Counted from the stretch's first letter, positions 1-8,630 are shown. The stretch is DNA of 64,000 nt from Pseudomonas sp. Irchel 3A7 (GCF_900187565.1 NZ_FYED01000007.1:248001-312000); one strand, 5' to 3'. Numbers and translations are program-made. Notes: generated by a model not told the origin, from the letters alone.

Positions 1-836
1 TGTCCATCGCGACTGCGAACACTGACAAACCCACCGGCCTTTTCCTTCTCCCCGACCACTACCACGTACGGCACTGTCTGGCTGTGATGACGAATCTTGT
101 GGCGGACTTTCTCGTGGCGCAGATCCGCAAGGGCACGCACGCCACTGCGGCGAAGGCGCTCGGTGACCGCGTGTGCATAGCTCGTCTGGCGCTCATCCAT
201 GCTGACGACCACCACATGAGGCGGCAAGCGCCACTGCTGCAGTTCCTGGTGGCTGGACCAGCAGGTACCGTAGATGCGTTGCTGCAAGGTCCCGCTGACA
301 TGATCAAGGGCAAATGCCTGCAGCACCTTGGTGGTAGGGACGTGCGGGCCAGTTGTCAGATACTCGGTGTCACCGAGGCGGTACAGCGACAGATGCTCGG
401 GAGGTGTCGATGGAGAGGGCGTCGGACGTCGGCGGATCGAATGGTTGGTCGCCGCCAGTGTTTGCATGCGCGCTTCGATGAGGGGAAGGTCCGCTGTGGT
501 CAAAGGACGGTCGACAGCAAACTCGCAATAGAATCCATCACCCAGCTCCGAGCCCGTTCGCAATTGCGCATGGGTGTGCAGTTGTTTGACCGCCATTGCG
601 AGCATCAGCGAACAGGAGCGGCGGAGGATCTCCAGCCCGTCGGGCTCCTGCGCCGTTACGATGCTGACTCTGGCATCCGCCTTGATCATGAACTCGCAAT
701 CCACCAACACGCCATTGACCCGACCGGCTACCGCTGCGTTGGCCAGCCCGGGGCCAATACTCGCGGCAACCTCATGTACGGACAGCGGTTGGTCATACTC
801 ACGCAATGAACCATCGGGCAGGGTGATCTGGATCAT
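1..836 (-). CDS. Threonyl-tRNA synthetase-like paralog lacking the catalytic core (3' end outside window)
   Basis: Read by hand on the minus strand from the ATG at 836, this frame stays open to the window edge (278 codons). Residues 1-60 match the TGS domain of ThrRS. The next part resembles the ThrRS editing domain, but the segment corresponding to HSCAHLLGHAV reads RSCSLMLAMAV, so the histidines of the editing HxxxH motif are gone. A linker recalling ThrRS (TTGPHVPTTKVLQAFAL, then QQRIYGTCW) runs directly into the anticodon-binding domain (PPHVVVVSM to VSVRSRDG). The class II catalytic domain, roughly 250-300 residues in real ThrRS, is absent. It therefore cannot charge tRNA. ThrRS paralogs are known members of Zur-controlled clusters, and this gene closes a folE2-ABC transporter operon, so a zinc-scarcity role is inferred. 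Probably 20-30 residues are missing beyond the edge. Confidence 0.85.
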   Translation of the reverse strand, partial: MIQITLPDGSLREYDQPLSVHEVAASIGPGLANAAVAGRVNGVLVDCEFMIKADARVSIVTAQEPDGLEILRRSCSLMLAMAVKQLHTHAQLRTGSELGDGFYCEFAVDRPLTTADLPLIEARMQTLAATNHSIRRRPTPSPSTPPEHLSLYRLGDTEYLTTGPHVPTTKVLQAFALDHVSGTLQQRIYGTCWSSHQELQQWRLPPHVVVVSMDERQTSYAHAVTERLRRSGVRALADLRHEKVRHKIRHHSQTVPYVVVVGEKEKAGGFVSVRSRDG

Positions 837-955
837 GGTTATTGTTCTCGGATGCTTCGATCACACGCGCTAGCGCATCAACATTAGCGGCAAACGATTG
901 CTTTTGTCATGTAGACGTTTGTCGAGCCACGTTTGCGAACACTCCGGGACACGGA

Positions 956-1831
956 TCATGGCTTGCTCAGCGCGTCGTACAGGGTGTTGATGTTGTATTC
1001 GAACAACCCGGTAAACGTACTGGCCGGGCCGGTCGCAGCGAGCGCATCTGAGTACAAGGTGCCGCCGATCCGGGCGCCGCTTTCGTCGGCAATCTGCTTG
1101 AGCAGGCGCGAGTCCTTGATGTTTTCCATGAACACCGCTTTGACCTTGGCCTGACGAATCTGGGTAATCAGCGCAGCGACTTCGGCGGCTGAAGGTTCGC
1201 GCTCGGTGGACAAACCCTGGGGCGCCATGAAATCGATCCCGTAGGCCTGTCCCAGATAACCGAAGGCATCATGGGACGTCACGATCTTGCGGTTGCCCGG
1301 CGGCAGTGAACCGAGCTTGGCCCTGGCTTGCGCAAGCAGGGCGTAGATTTGCTTCAGGTAAGCTTGGCTGTTGCGCTGATAGTCGGCCTTGTTCGCCGGG
1401 TCGGCGGCAATCAATGCCTTGGTGATGTTGCTGATGTACAGCTCGGCGTTCGCCAGGTTGTGCCAGGCATGCGGGTCGGGAACAGTCTCGCCGTCTTCAT
1501 CCAGGGAGCGCGGGATCACGCCCTGGCTGGCGCTGATTACCGGCGCCTTGGTCTCGGTACTGATCACCAGGCGATCGAGCCATGGCTCGAATCCCAAGCC
1601 GTTTTTAATGATGAGCTTCGCTTTGAGCAGCGCCTGGCCGTCGTCCGGGGTTGGCTAATAAGTGTGGGCATCGGCGTCGGGGCCGACCATGTTGGTGATT
1701 TGGATGTGATCGCCGCCGACCTGCTGCGTCATGTCGGCGAGGATGCTGAAACTGGTGACCACCTGGAGTTTTTCTGCGGCAGACAGCGACATCGACAGCA
1801 TCAAACTGAACAGCACGAATAAAGCGCGCAT
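956..1831 (-). pseudogene. Zinc/manganese ABC transporter substrate-binding protein (ZnuA-like), interrupted by an in-frame TAG
   Basis: The frame starts at ATG 1831 (signal peptide MRALFVLFSLMLSMSLSAA; GAGG upstream) and would give about 291 residues of a cluster A-1 metal-binding protein. Codon 59 (1657-1655) is TAG, two codons after His56, the first expected metal ligand. The same frame then continues without shift (PTPDDGQALLKAKL) to the stop at 956. Other expected ligands lie after the stop: the His in DPHAW, the His in TSHDAFGY and the Asp in LYSDALA. Relatives usually read HTYQPTPDD here, so one C-to-T change (CAG to TAG) explains it. A restart at ATG 1597 would lack a signal peptide. 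The gene sits 11 bp after the permease. Either a true nonsense mutation, a sequencing error, or suppression. Confidence 0.85.
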
Positions 1832-1842
1832 CGGGTAATACC

Positions 1843-2709
1843 TCATTGGGATGTGAGCAAAGGCGGGCGGCGCAACAAACCGTGCACAGGTCCGAACACG
1901 ACGGACAGCAGATACCAACCGCCCGCCACCAGGACGATGGCCGGACCGCTGGGCAGCGAGTAATGGAAGGACAGCAACAACCCGAGCCAAACCGAGAGAC
2001 TGCCGAGCAGCGCGGCAATAGCCATCAACACCGGCAAGCGCCGACTCCAGAACCGTGAGGCCGCGGCGGGCAGCATCATCAGGCCGACCACCATCAACGC
2101 GCCGATGGCCTGGAAACCGATCACCAGATTCAGCACCACCAGCGTCAGGAATACGCCATGGGCCAGGGGACCGAGGCGGCTGACGGACTGCAGGAAAAGC
2201 GGGTCGAGGGTGTCCAGCAGAAGGGGGCGATAGATCACCAGCATGGCGATCAGACTCACCCCGCAAACCCAGAGCATGCCGTTCAGGGTCGGGGCGTCGA
2301 CTGCCAACGCCGAGCCGAACAGCAGGTGCAGCAGGTCCAGGCGTTTACCGGCGATACCAAGAATCAGCACGCCGCTGGCCAGGGAAATCGGGTAGATCGC
2401 CGCGAGACTGGCGTCCTCTCGCAAGCCCGTGCGACGGGTGATCCAGGCGGCGAGCCCGGCCATGCCGAGACCCGCGCCGAGGCCACCGAGGGTCAATGCG
2501 GGAAGGCTCAAGCCGGCGAACCAGAAACCCAATGCGGCCCCGGGCAGGATGCCGTGTGCCACCGCGTCACCGATCAGGCTCATCCGTCGCAGGATCAGAA
2601 ATACGCCCAGGGGCGCTGTGCTGCACGCCAGAACCAAACCACCCAACAACGCCCGGCGCATGAACACGAATTCGTTGAAGGGTTGCCAAAGATGAGCGGC
2701 GCCAAGCAT
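1843..2709 (-). CDS. Metal (zinc/manganese) ABC transporter permease
   Basis: A 288-residue, very hydrophobic protein of the ABC-3 family (ZnuB/MntB type). About eight membrane segments are visible, with the family-typical stretch LILRRMSLIGDAVAHGILPG near residues 35-55 and MVVGLMMLPAAASRF in the second half. It forms the inner-membrane channel of the importer whose ATPase is the preceding gene. Its ATG at 2709 overlaps the TGA of the ATPase gene by one base, indicating translational coupling. I chose this start over upstream codons because of the overlap and because the upstream residues are polar and unlike the family. The frame is intact although the partner substrate-binding gene downstream carries a stop codon. 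Confidence 0.9.
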   Translation of the reverse strand: MLGAAHLWQPFNEFVFMRRALLGGLVLACSTAPLGVFLILRRMSLIGDAVAHGILPGAALGFWFAGLSLPALTLGGLGAGLGMAGLAAWITRRTGLREDASLAAIYPISLASGVLILGIAGKRLDLLHLLFGSALAVDAPTLNGMLWVCGVSLIAMLVIYRPLLLDTLDPLFLQSVSRLGPLAHGVFLTLVVLNLVIGFQAIGALMVVGLMMLPAAASRFWSRRLPVLMAIAALLGSLSVWLGLLLSFHYSLPSGPAIVLVAGGWYLLSVVFGPVHGLLRRPPLLTSQ

Positions 2710-3377
2710 CAGGCCACCTGTGCTTGAGGTTGTTGGCGAATGAGATCGGTGCTCGACCCGAAGACGCATCCGCTGCTTTTGATCAGCAGTGTGTGGGGGA
2801 TGTGATGGCGAACGGCGGCCAGGTCATGACACACAACCACCAGGGTTCGATCGGCGGCATGCCACCTGTGGATGTGTCTCCAGAGCAGTGCCTGACCGAG
2901 TTCGTCCAGGGCGGCATGGGGTTCGTCGAGCAGCAGCAACGGCGCATCGGTGAGGCTCAAGCGAGCGAGCAACGCACGCTGCAACTCGCCCCCCGAAAGG
3001 GCCATCAAGGGGCGCCGTTCGAGGCCGCTCAGGCACCAATCTTCCAGTACCGATTCAAGACGATCACGACGCCACGCAGGCGATTGCTTACTGCCCCAGA
3101 AACCGGCGGCGACCAGTTCCTGAAGGTTGATGGGGAATTGGCGATCAAGATGTTGCTGCTGCGGCAGAAACGAGAGGGAGCCCTTGCGTGGTACATCCAG
3201 CAAGACCTTTCCCGCGAGCGGTTTTTGCAGCCCGGCGATGACTTTCAACAAGCTGCTTTTGCCGCAGCCATTGGCACCGATCACGGCGGTCATGCTTCCC
3301 TTTGACAGCTCGATATCGAGAGGCGGCGTCAGCGGTTGCCCCGGCGCGCCCCAACGCAAAGCCTGAAAACGGATCAT
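2709..3377 (-). CDS. Metal ABC transporter ATP-binding protein
   Basis: 222-residue ABC ATPase. Walker A GANGCGKSS at residues 34-42, signature LSGGELQRALLARL, and Walker B LLLLDEPHAALD are all present, with a switch histidine in VVVCHDLAAVRHH. Length fits the ZnuC-type ATPases. It energises metal uptake with the overlapping permease. Its start overlaps the folE2 stop by 4 bp (ATGA), so folE2, ATPase and permease are one coupled transcript under the operator near 4.3 kb. In Pseudomonas this arrangement is a second zinc importer distinct from the znuABC-zur locus; that is recall, not shown here. Confidence 0.9.
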   Translation of the reverse strand: MIRFQALRWGAPGQPLTPPLDIELSKGSMTAVIGANGCGKSSLLKVIAGLQKPLAGKVLLDVPRKGSLSFLPQQQHLDRQFPINLQELVAAGFWGSKQSPAWRRDRLESVLEDWCLSGLERRPLMALSGGELQRALLARLSLTDAPLLLLDEPHAALDELGQALLWRHIHRWHAADRTLVVVCHDLAAVRHHIPHTLLIKSSGCVFGSSTDLIRQQPQAQVA

Positions 3378-4270
3378 GTCTGCTCCCAGTTCCAGAGACT
3401 TTCGGCAACCGCGTCATGGGCGTGGAGGCTCTCGGCGTGAACAACTCGAATGTGAAAACCGTTGATACCGGGTGAGCGTTTCAGGGCCAGGTTCAAGCGT
3501 CGAGCGGCGTCTTCGCAGAACATCAGGTTCTGACCGTTGGCCAGTGCGAAGGCTTGTTCGTCGGCGCGCTTCACGGCGGTTTGCACAGCGGTGCCGAGGG
3601 CCGCTTCGGCGTCATTGATCAACGCGATCAGCGGCAGATCATCGAGATAGTCGTCCAGGCGCAGGCACAACTGCGCTGTGCTGCGTTGACTATGCGGGGT
3701 TGCAACGATGCCCTTGGGAGAGCCGAGCCAAGCCAACACATCGGCATGGTGTAGAGCCTTGTTGGCGAAGTCATCGACGAATTGTTGTTGGATCAGTTGT
3801 CGGGAAAGCGCTGCTGAACAGGGGCACGTCGAGGAATAAGGCACCTGGATTTTTAGTTCCACGTGGAACATCGCGTTTTTCAAACGTGCCTGGATGCTGA
3901 CGGGATAGGATTTCCAGCCGGCCAAAGGGCTGATCAGCGCCGGCCTTTTCAACAGTAAATCCGTGTGAATATTCAAGTAAGCATTGTTCGACAAACCGTC
4001 ATGACTGGTGAGGAAACTCAACAGGACTCGCCGAAGCAGATCGGGTGAAAGGGGTTCGTGCTCAAGCCTTTCCAACGCCAGATAAAGCCGCGACATATGA
4101 ATACCGCGCGCCTCACCGTTGTCGAGGCTCACACCGGCATCAACCGTTGCAGCCACACGTTCGTTTCCAATCAGAACAGGAAGAGCAATGCCACACATAC
4201 CCACCCACTCCAGTGGCAGGGTTTGGCGTGAGGCCTGCGCGGCGATATCCGGCAGAGTCAGCGCATTCAT
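3374..4270 (-). CDS. folE2: GTP cyclohydrolase I type IB (FolE2)
   Basis: 298-residue protein of the FolE2 family, which makes dihydroneopterin triphosphate for folate synthesis using metals other than zinc. It lets bacteria keep making folate when zinc is scarce and zinc-dependent FolE fails. The motif SSTCPCSAALSRQ, holding the conserved metal-site cysteine, is visible, as is the N-terminal ALTLPDIA segment typical of this family. Start placed at ATG 4270 (MNALTLPD); ATG 4282 (MDLL) is an alternative. It is the first gene of a leftward operon beginning just downstream of palindromic Zur-like boxes, and it overlaps the ABC ATPase gene by 4 bp. Zinc-starvation induction is inferred from the operator and company. 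Confidence 0.92.
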   Translation of the reverse strand: MNALTLPDIAAQASRQTLPLEWVGMCGIALPVLIGNERVAATVDAGVSLDNGEARGIHMSRLYLALERLEHEPLSPDLLRRVLLSFLTSHDGLSNNAYLNIHTDLLLKRPALISPLAGWKSYPVSIQARLKNAMFHVELKIQVPYSSTCPCSAALSRQLIQQQFVDDFANKALHHADVLAWLGSPKGIVATPHSQRSTAQLCLRLDDYLDDLPLIALINDAEAALGTAVQTAVKRADEQAFALANGQNLMFCEDAARRLNLALKRSPGINGFHIRVVHAESLHAHDAVAESLWNWEQT

Positions 4271-4304
4271 CAGCAGGTCCATCGTGAGAGGGGTTGATTT
4301 GGTG

Positions 4305-4337
4305 TGTTACTGTATAACAATATAGTTATAACATAAC
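4305..4337. promoter_or_regulatory. Double Zur-like operator between folE2 operon and COG0523 gene
   Basis: Two short inverted repeats lie in the 116-bp gap between divergent starts. TGTTA-CTGTA-TAACA covers 4305-4319 and GTTAT-AAC-ATAAC covers 4325-4337. Their centres are 19 bp apart, nearly two helical turns. A third reading, TATAAC-AATATA-GTTATA (4313-4330), overlaps both. GTTATA/TATAAC palindromes are the known pattern of gammaproteobacterial Zur boxes, and all neighbours are zinc-scarcity genes. Assignment to Zur is inference. Confidence 0.7.
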
Positions 4338-4386
4338 GCTAATCAAGCCCGGCAATTTGACCGGGTAACCCTGTGAGGACTATCTG

Positions 4387-5592
4387 ATGGCCAATCGTCT
4401 CCCCGTTACCGTCCTGTCGGGCTTTTTAGGGGCTGGAAAAAGTACACTTCTTAATTACGTACTACGTAATCGTAATAATCTGCGGGTTGCTGTAATCGTC
4501 AACGATATGAGTGAAATCAACATTGACGGCAGTGAAGTCCAGCGCGATGTCAGCCTCAATCGAGCAGAAGAAAAACTCGTGGAAATGAGCAACGGCTGCA
4601 TTTGCTGCACCCTGCGCGAAGATTTATTAGAGGAGGTAAGCAAACTCGCACGGGACGGTCGCTTCGATTATCTGTTGATCGAATCCACGGGTATTTCCGA
4701 ACCGCTGCCGGTTGCGGAGACGTTTACTTTCCGTGACGAAAACGGCCAAAGCCTCACCGACATCGCGCGACTCGACACCATGGTCACTGTGGTCGATGGC
4801 ATGAATTTCCTGCTCGATTATCAGGCTGCCGAAAGTCTTGCTTCCCGTGGCGAAACCCTGGGTGAGGAGGATGAACGCGCGATTACCGATCTGTTGATCG
4901 AGCAGATCGAATTCGCCGACGTCATCCTGATCAGCAAGGCCGACCTGATCAGCAGCCGCGACCGCCTGGAGCTGATGGCGATCCTCGAACGACTCAACGC
5001 ACAGGCGGAAATCATTCCGATGGTCATGGGCGAAGTGCCGCTGGAGAAGATCCTCAATACCGGACGCTTCAACTTCGAAAAAGCTGCACAGGCACCGGGC
5101 TGGCTGCGGGAACTGCGCGGTGAACATGTACCGGAAACCGAGGAGTACGGCATCGCCTCTCGCGCTTATCGTGCGCGCCGCCCCTTTCATCCACAGCGTT
5201 TTTTCAACTTCATCGACCGGCCGTGGCCCAATGGCAAGTTACTGCGTTCCAAGGGCTTTTTCTGGCTGGCGAGCAAACCCATGGACGCCGGCAGCTGGTC
5301 CCAGGCGGGTGGGTTGATGCGCCATGGCTATGCCGGGCGCTGGTGGCGTTTCGTGCCGAAGAGTCAATGGCCACAGGACGCTGAAAGCACCGCCGCCATC
5401 ATGAAAAACTGGGCCGCTGCCTCCGGTGATTGCCGACAGGAACTGGTGTTCATCGGCCAGGACATTGATTTCGCACAGCTCACTGTCGAGCTCGATGATT
5501 GCTTGCTGACCGACGATGAAATGGCAATGGGTGAAGAGGGCTGGCAGAGGCTGCCGGATCCGTTTGGTCCGTGGTTCGAAGAGGTGGCGTGA
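4387..5592 (+). CDS. COG0523 GTPase, zinc metallochaperone (ZigA/YjiA type)
   Basis: 401-residue G3E-family GTPase. Walker [10 protein letters not shown] at residues 12-20, the metal-binding CxCC signature as GCICC (Cys71, Cys73, Cys74), the switch motif ESTGISEP, and SKAD in place of NKxD are visible. A CobW C-terminal domain occupies roughly residues 260-390. COG0523 members under Zur control deliver zinc to client enzymes during starvation. The gene is divergent from folE2 across a Zur-like operator, which supports that role. It is followed by a hairpin terminator lying inside the 3' end of the opposing gene. Confidence 0.88.
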   Translation: MANRLPVTVLSGFLGAGKSTLLNYVLRNRNNLRVAVIVNDMSEINIDGSEVQRDVSLNRAEEKLVEMSNGCICCTLREDLLEEVSKLARDGRFDYLLIESTGISEPLPVAETFTFRDENGQSLTDIARLDTMVTVVDGMNFLLDYQAAESLASRGETLGEEDERAITDLLIEQIEFADVILISKADLISSRDRLELMAILERLNAQAEIIPMVMGEVPLEKILNTGRFNFEKAAQAPGWLRELRGEHVPETEEYGIASRAYRARRPFHPQRFFNFIDRPWPNGKLLRSKGFFWLASKPMDAGSWSQAGGLMRHGYAGRWWRFVPKSQWPQDAESTAAIMKNWAAASGDCRQELVFIGQDIDFAQLTVELDDCLLTDDEMAMGEEGWQRLPDPFGPWFEEVA

Positions 5593-5605
5593 ACGACGAC
5601 TGAGT

Positions 5606-5962
5606 TCAAGGCTTGAGCCAGGTTCCCTGGCTCTTGGTTTCACAATACGGCTTCAGATACGCCGCATCCGTGGCAACGCCGTAATAGTGAATATCCTGTC
5701 GGTAAGGCATATTGGCGACTTGGGCGTCGCTGCACACGCCGAACGCCCCGCTGGGGCACTGGTCGACTTACTGCACTTCGACGTTCTGCCCGGCCAGGTT
5801 TGGCTGGCAGAATCCGTCGGCGAACAGTTTTTCCGGGATATTGCGGTTTTGCTGGCAGACTTTAACGTCGAGCCGTTCCGCCTGGCTGTGGACTACGCAG
5901 GCCTGGGCCAGCGCCTCGCCGCTAGCAAGCGACAGCAATAGCGACCATCCCATCCACCGCAT
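5606..5962 (-). pseudogene. Small secreted cysteine-rich protein, interrupted by an in-frame TAA
   Basis: From ATG 5962, with a strong AGGAGG ribosome site 4-9 bp upstream, the frame encodes a signal peptide (MRWMGWSLLLSLASGEALAQ) and a mature part with several cysteines, then meets TAA at codon 65 (5770-5768). The same frame continues for 53 more codons (VDQCPSGAFGVCSDAQVANM and on to GTWLKP) and stops at 5606. The part after the stop has the same composition and cysteine spacing, so the original product was probably about 118 residues. TAC or TAT to TAA is a one-base change. No function recognised; it sits between two COG0523 genes, so a zinc link is possible. Its 3' end converges on the first COG0523 gene with 13 bp between. 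Confidence 0.7.
5615..5640 (+). terminator. Intrinsic terminator of the first COG0523 gene
   Basis: GAGCCAGG-TTC-CCTGGCTC forms a perfect 8-bp stem with a 3-base loop, followed by TTGGTTT. It begins 22 bp after the stop at 5592. It lies within the last codons of the opposing small gene, so terminator and coding sequence share these bases. Confidence 0.65.
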
Positions 5963-5987
5963 CCTTACCTCCTCAGAACCTTCGATC

Positions 5988-6953
5988 ATGTTGCAGAACA
6001 TTCCCACCCACGTCATCGCCGGACCCTTGGGGGCCGGCAAGACCAGCCTGATCAGGCACCTGCTGGCGCAACGCCCTGACGGTGAGCGCTGGGCGGTGTT
6101 GATCAACGAATTCGGCCAGATCGGCCTCGACGCTGCGCTGCTGACTCGCGATGCCGATGGTATCTCACTGGGTGAGGTGGCCGGGGGCTGTTTGTGTTGC
6201 GTCAACGGCGCGCCGTTTCAGATCGGGCTCGGCCGGCTGCTGCGCAAGGCCCGGCCGGATCGCCTGTTTATCGAGCCATCTGGCCTGGGCCATCCGGCGC
6301 AGCTGCTCAGTCAGCTGAGTGAAACGCCGTGGCGAGGTGTACTAAGTGTACTGCCTTGTGTACTGGTTTTGGACGCTCAGGCGCTCGCGGACGGCAAGTT
6401 GCTGCCGCAGGCGCAACAGGAGGCGCTGAACGATGCCGGACTGCTGCTGATGAATAAATCGGAAAATCTCGATGAGGCTGATCGCCAGCGCCTCGCCAAT
6501 CAGCTACCGGTTCGACCGTTGTACTGGACGCAACAAGCAATGCTGCCATTGAGCGAACTGCCCGGCCTGGAGGCTCGGGCCGTGGCGGGTGTGGATAACT
6601 TTGTTGTGCCCAAGGGGCTGGCGCAGGTTCCGGCGATCTGGACTGATCCGGCCTTTCCGATTTGCTTGAGTCAGGAACAGGAGGGTGGCTGGAGCGTCGG
6701 CTGGCGTTGGCACCCAAGCCAGACATTCGATTTGGCACTTGTCGAGCAATGGCTTGAAGGCCTTGCCTGGCGAAGGGCGAAGTTGGTTATCCACAGTGGC
6801 CAAGGCTGGGTGTCGGCGAATGCAGTGGATAACTCGATACTGGAATGGCAGTCGAGTGAATGGCGGCAGGATTCGCGGGTTGAATTGATTTTCAGTGAGT
6901 CGCAGGAGGTTGATTTGCTGCAGAGAGGTTTGGCGGAATGCAGGGTTCAATAG
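5988..6953 (+). CDS. Second COG0523/CobW-family GTP-binding protein
   Basis: 321-residue G3E GTPase, shorter than the first. Walker A GPLGAGKTS at residues 12-20, the CxCC motif as GCLCC (Cys68, Cys70, Cys71), and LFIEPSGLGHP as the switch motif. The C-terminal part (residues 200-321) is a divergent CobW-C domain. Start at ATG 5988 because homologous sequence begins there; the frame open upstream is antisense to the small secreted gene. Only 25 bp separate the two divergent start codons, so its promoter must lie inside the neighbouring gene. No clear ribosome site and no Zur box seen. Likely another metal chaperone or insertase of the zinc set. Confidence 0.85.
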   Translation: MLQNIPTHVIAGPLGAGKTSLIRHLLAQRPDGERWAVLINEFGQIGLDAALLTRDADGISLGEVAGGCLCCVNGAPFQIGLGRLLRKARPDRLFIEPSGLGHPAQLLSQLSETPWRGVLSVLPCVLVLDAQALADGKLLPQAQQEALNDAGLLLMNKSENLDEADRQRLANQLPVRPLYWTQQAMLPLSELPGLEARAVAGVDNFVVPKGLAQVPAIWTDPAFPICLSQEQEGGWSVGWRWHPSQTFDLALVEQWLEGLAWRRAKLVIHSGQGWVSANAVDNSILEWQSSEWRQDSRVELIFSESQEVDLLQRGLAECRVQ

Positions 6954-6987
6954 AACTAGCGGGTTTCTGTATTGTGGCTAATGGCCC

Positions 6988-7055
6988 ATTCGCGAGCAGG
7001 CTCGCTCCCACAGGGGAGCCCATTCTCAAATGTGGGAGCGAGCTTGCTCGCGAAT
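6988..7055. repeat. REP doublet (REPIN)
   Basis: Two inverted copies of the GGGAGCGAGC-TTGCTCGCG palindrome family around a short spacer, between a COG0523 gene and the DUF3301 gene, which converge here. Confidence 0.9.
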
Positions 7056-7079
7056 GGATTTAACTGACGGCATCAATCA

Positions 7080-7493
7080 TCAAGGCCGCCACTTGTTATG
7101 TTCCTGCCGCCAATGGCTCAGTTCGATCACCTGGGCGCTGGGCTTGACCACGTCGGCGACGGGCGGGGTGTCGTCGAACGGCATCGGGTAGGGCGCCAGT
7201 TCGATCTGCACACTGTGGGGGCCGAACTGGGTGATAGTGCCGTTATGACGGGTTTCGCCGGTCACGGTGAATTCGAAGTTATACACACGGGCCAGGCGCC
7301 GCTGGCCACTGGCATCCTTGATGAACGCGATTTTTTTCAGCGCCACATTACCATCCAGCAATTCGATCCCGACGTTGCTGCAATGCTGCTTGACCCGCTC
7401 CAGTGCACGTTCGCGCAAACCGTGGTTGTGCCACAGCCAGGCACCCGCGGTGGCAAGCAGCATCAGCACGAAAATATTTCCAAGGGTCAGCAT
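7080..7493 (-). CDS. DUF3301 domain protein
   Basis: 137-residue protein with one N-terminal membrane segment (LGNIFVLMLLATAGAWLW), then a cytoplasmic or periplasmic part with VYNFEFTVTGETRHNGTI, the pattern I associate with DUF3301, a small conserved gammaproteobacterial family of unknown function. Two adjacent ATGs (7496, 7493) are possible starts; the second is given. It stands divergent from pdxY with about 120 bp between and has a REP doublet downstream. Function unknown. Confidence 0.75.
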   Translation of the reverse strand: MLTLGNIFVLMLLATAGAWLWHNHGLRERALERVKQHCSNVGIELLDGNVALKKIAFIKDASGQRRLARVYNFEFTVTGETRHNGTITQFGPHSVQIELAPYPMPFDDTPPVADVVKPSAQVIELSHWRQEHNKWRP

Positions 7494-7612
7494 CAACAGG
7501 GCGCTCCAACAAGATAGTGTCAGCTTAACTGCGTCGCCGGTCTGTCGTACAGGCTGCGTTTAGTCGCATACTGCGCTGCTCGAATTTCAATCGTTTTACG
7601 GAAACTCACCGC

Positions 7613-8485
7613 ATGAAACGTACGCCCCATCTGCTCGCTATCCAGTCCCACGTGGTGTTCGGTCACGCCGGCAACAGTGCCGCGGTTTTCCCGATGCAGC
7701 GGGTCGGGGTGAATGTCTGGCCGCTCAACACCGTGCAGTTCTCCAACCATACCCAGTACGGCCAATGGGCCGGCGACGTGTTGGCTCCGCACCAGATCCC
7801 CGATCTGGTAGAAGGTATCGCGGCGATTGGCGAGTTGGGCAATTGCGATGCAGTGTTATCGGGTTACCTCGGCAGCGCGGCTCAAGGCCGGGCCATCCTC
7901 ACAGGTGTCGCGCGAATCAAATCGATGAATCCCAAGGCGCTTTACTTGTGCGACCCGGTGATGGGCCATCCGGAAAAAGGCTGCAGTGTACCGGCGGAAG
8001 TCAGCGATTTCCTGCTGGAGGAGGCCGCCGCCGTGGCCGACTTCATGTGCCCGAATCAGCTGGAACTCGACAGCTTCTCGGGGCGCAAGCCGCAGTCGCT
8101 GTTCGACTGCCTGGCGATGGCGCGGGCGCTGCTGGCGCGTGGGCCGAAAGCGGTGCTGGTCAAGCATCTGGACTACCCGGGCAAAACGCCGGGCGTCTTC
8201 GAAATGCTGCTGGTGACGGCCGAGGGCAGCTGGCACCTGCAACGTCCGCTACTGGCGTTTCCGCGTCAGCCAGTGGGTGTTGGTGACCTGACCTCTGGAT
8301 TGTTTCTGGCGCGCGTCCTGCTGGGCGACAGCCTGTTGGCTGCTTTTGAATTCGCGGCGTCGGCGGTGCATGAGGTGCTGTTGGAAACCCAGGCCTGCGC
8401 CAGCTACGAGCTGGAGCTGGTGCGGGCGCAGGACCGGATCGCCCATCCTCGGGTGCGGTTCGAAGCGACCTCTATCAGCCTCTAA
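7613..8485 (+). CDS. pdxY: Pyridoxal kinase
   Basis: 290-residue member of the PdxK/PdxY group of the ribokinase superfamily, phosphorylating pyridoxal in the vitamin B6 salvage pathway. The N-terminus ([18 protein letters not shown]), [13 protein letters not shown], and the ATP/anion-hole motif with the catalytic Asp near [10 protein letters not shown] are all characteristic. Length is normal for PdxY. Single gene with a REP doublet after the stop. Confidence 0.93.
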   Translation: MKRTPHLLAIQSHVVFGHAGNSAAVFPMQRVGVNVWPLNTVQFSNHTQYGQWAGDVLAPHQIPDLVEGIAAIGELGNCDAVLSGYLGSAAQGRAILTGVARIKSMNPKALYLCDPVMGHPEKGCSVPAEVSDFLLEEAAAVADFMCPNQLELDSFSGRKPQSLFDCLAMARALLARGPKAVLVKHLDYPGKTPGVFEMLLVTAEGSWHLQRPLLAFPRQPVGVGDLTSGLFLARVLLGDSLLAAFEFAASAVHEVLLETQACASYELELVRAQDRIAHPRVRFEATSISL

Positions 8486-8500
8486 TTCCTCGCTGGTCCC

Positions 8501-8592
8501 ATTCGCGAGCAGGCTCGCTCCCACACGGATTTGCTGCGGTCACAGAGTTTGTGCAGACCGAGATCCATTGTGGGAGCGAGCCTGCTCGCGAA
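8501..8592. repeat. REP doublet (REPIN)
   Basis: Inverted pair of 20-bp REP palindromes 49 bp apart, between convergent pdxY and the thioesterase gene; may also end transcription. Confidence 0.9.
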
Positions 8593-8630
8593 GACTATCT
8601 AAAGCGCGCCATCAAACGACCTGATGCGCC

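Noticed and set aside
84..809. Plus-strand frame of 241 codons at the left edge
   Set aside because: The minus strand here encodes recognisable TGS and anticodon-binding domains; the plus frame is its shadow.
5712..5987. N-terminal extension of the second COG0523 GTPase by 92 residues
   Set aside because: Low-complexity Trp/Ser-rich translation antisense to the secreted gene; the family N-terminus begins at ATG 5988.
6787..6795. TTATCCACA inside the second COG0523 gene as part of a DnaA site
   Set aside because: A lone 9-mer without neighbours; expected by chance, unlike the spaced array at 30.5 kb.
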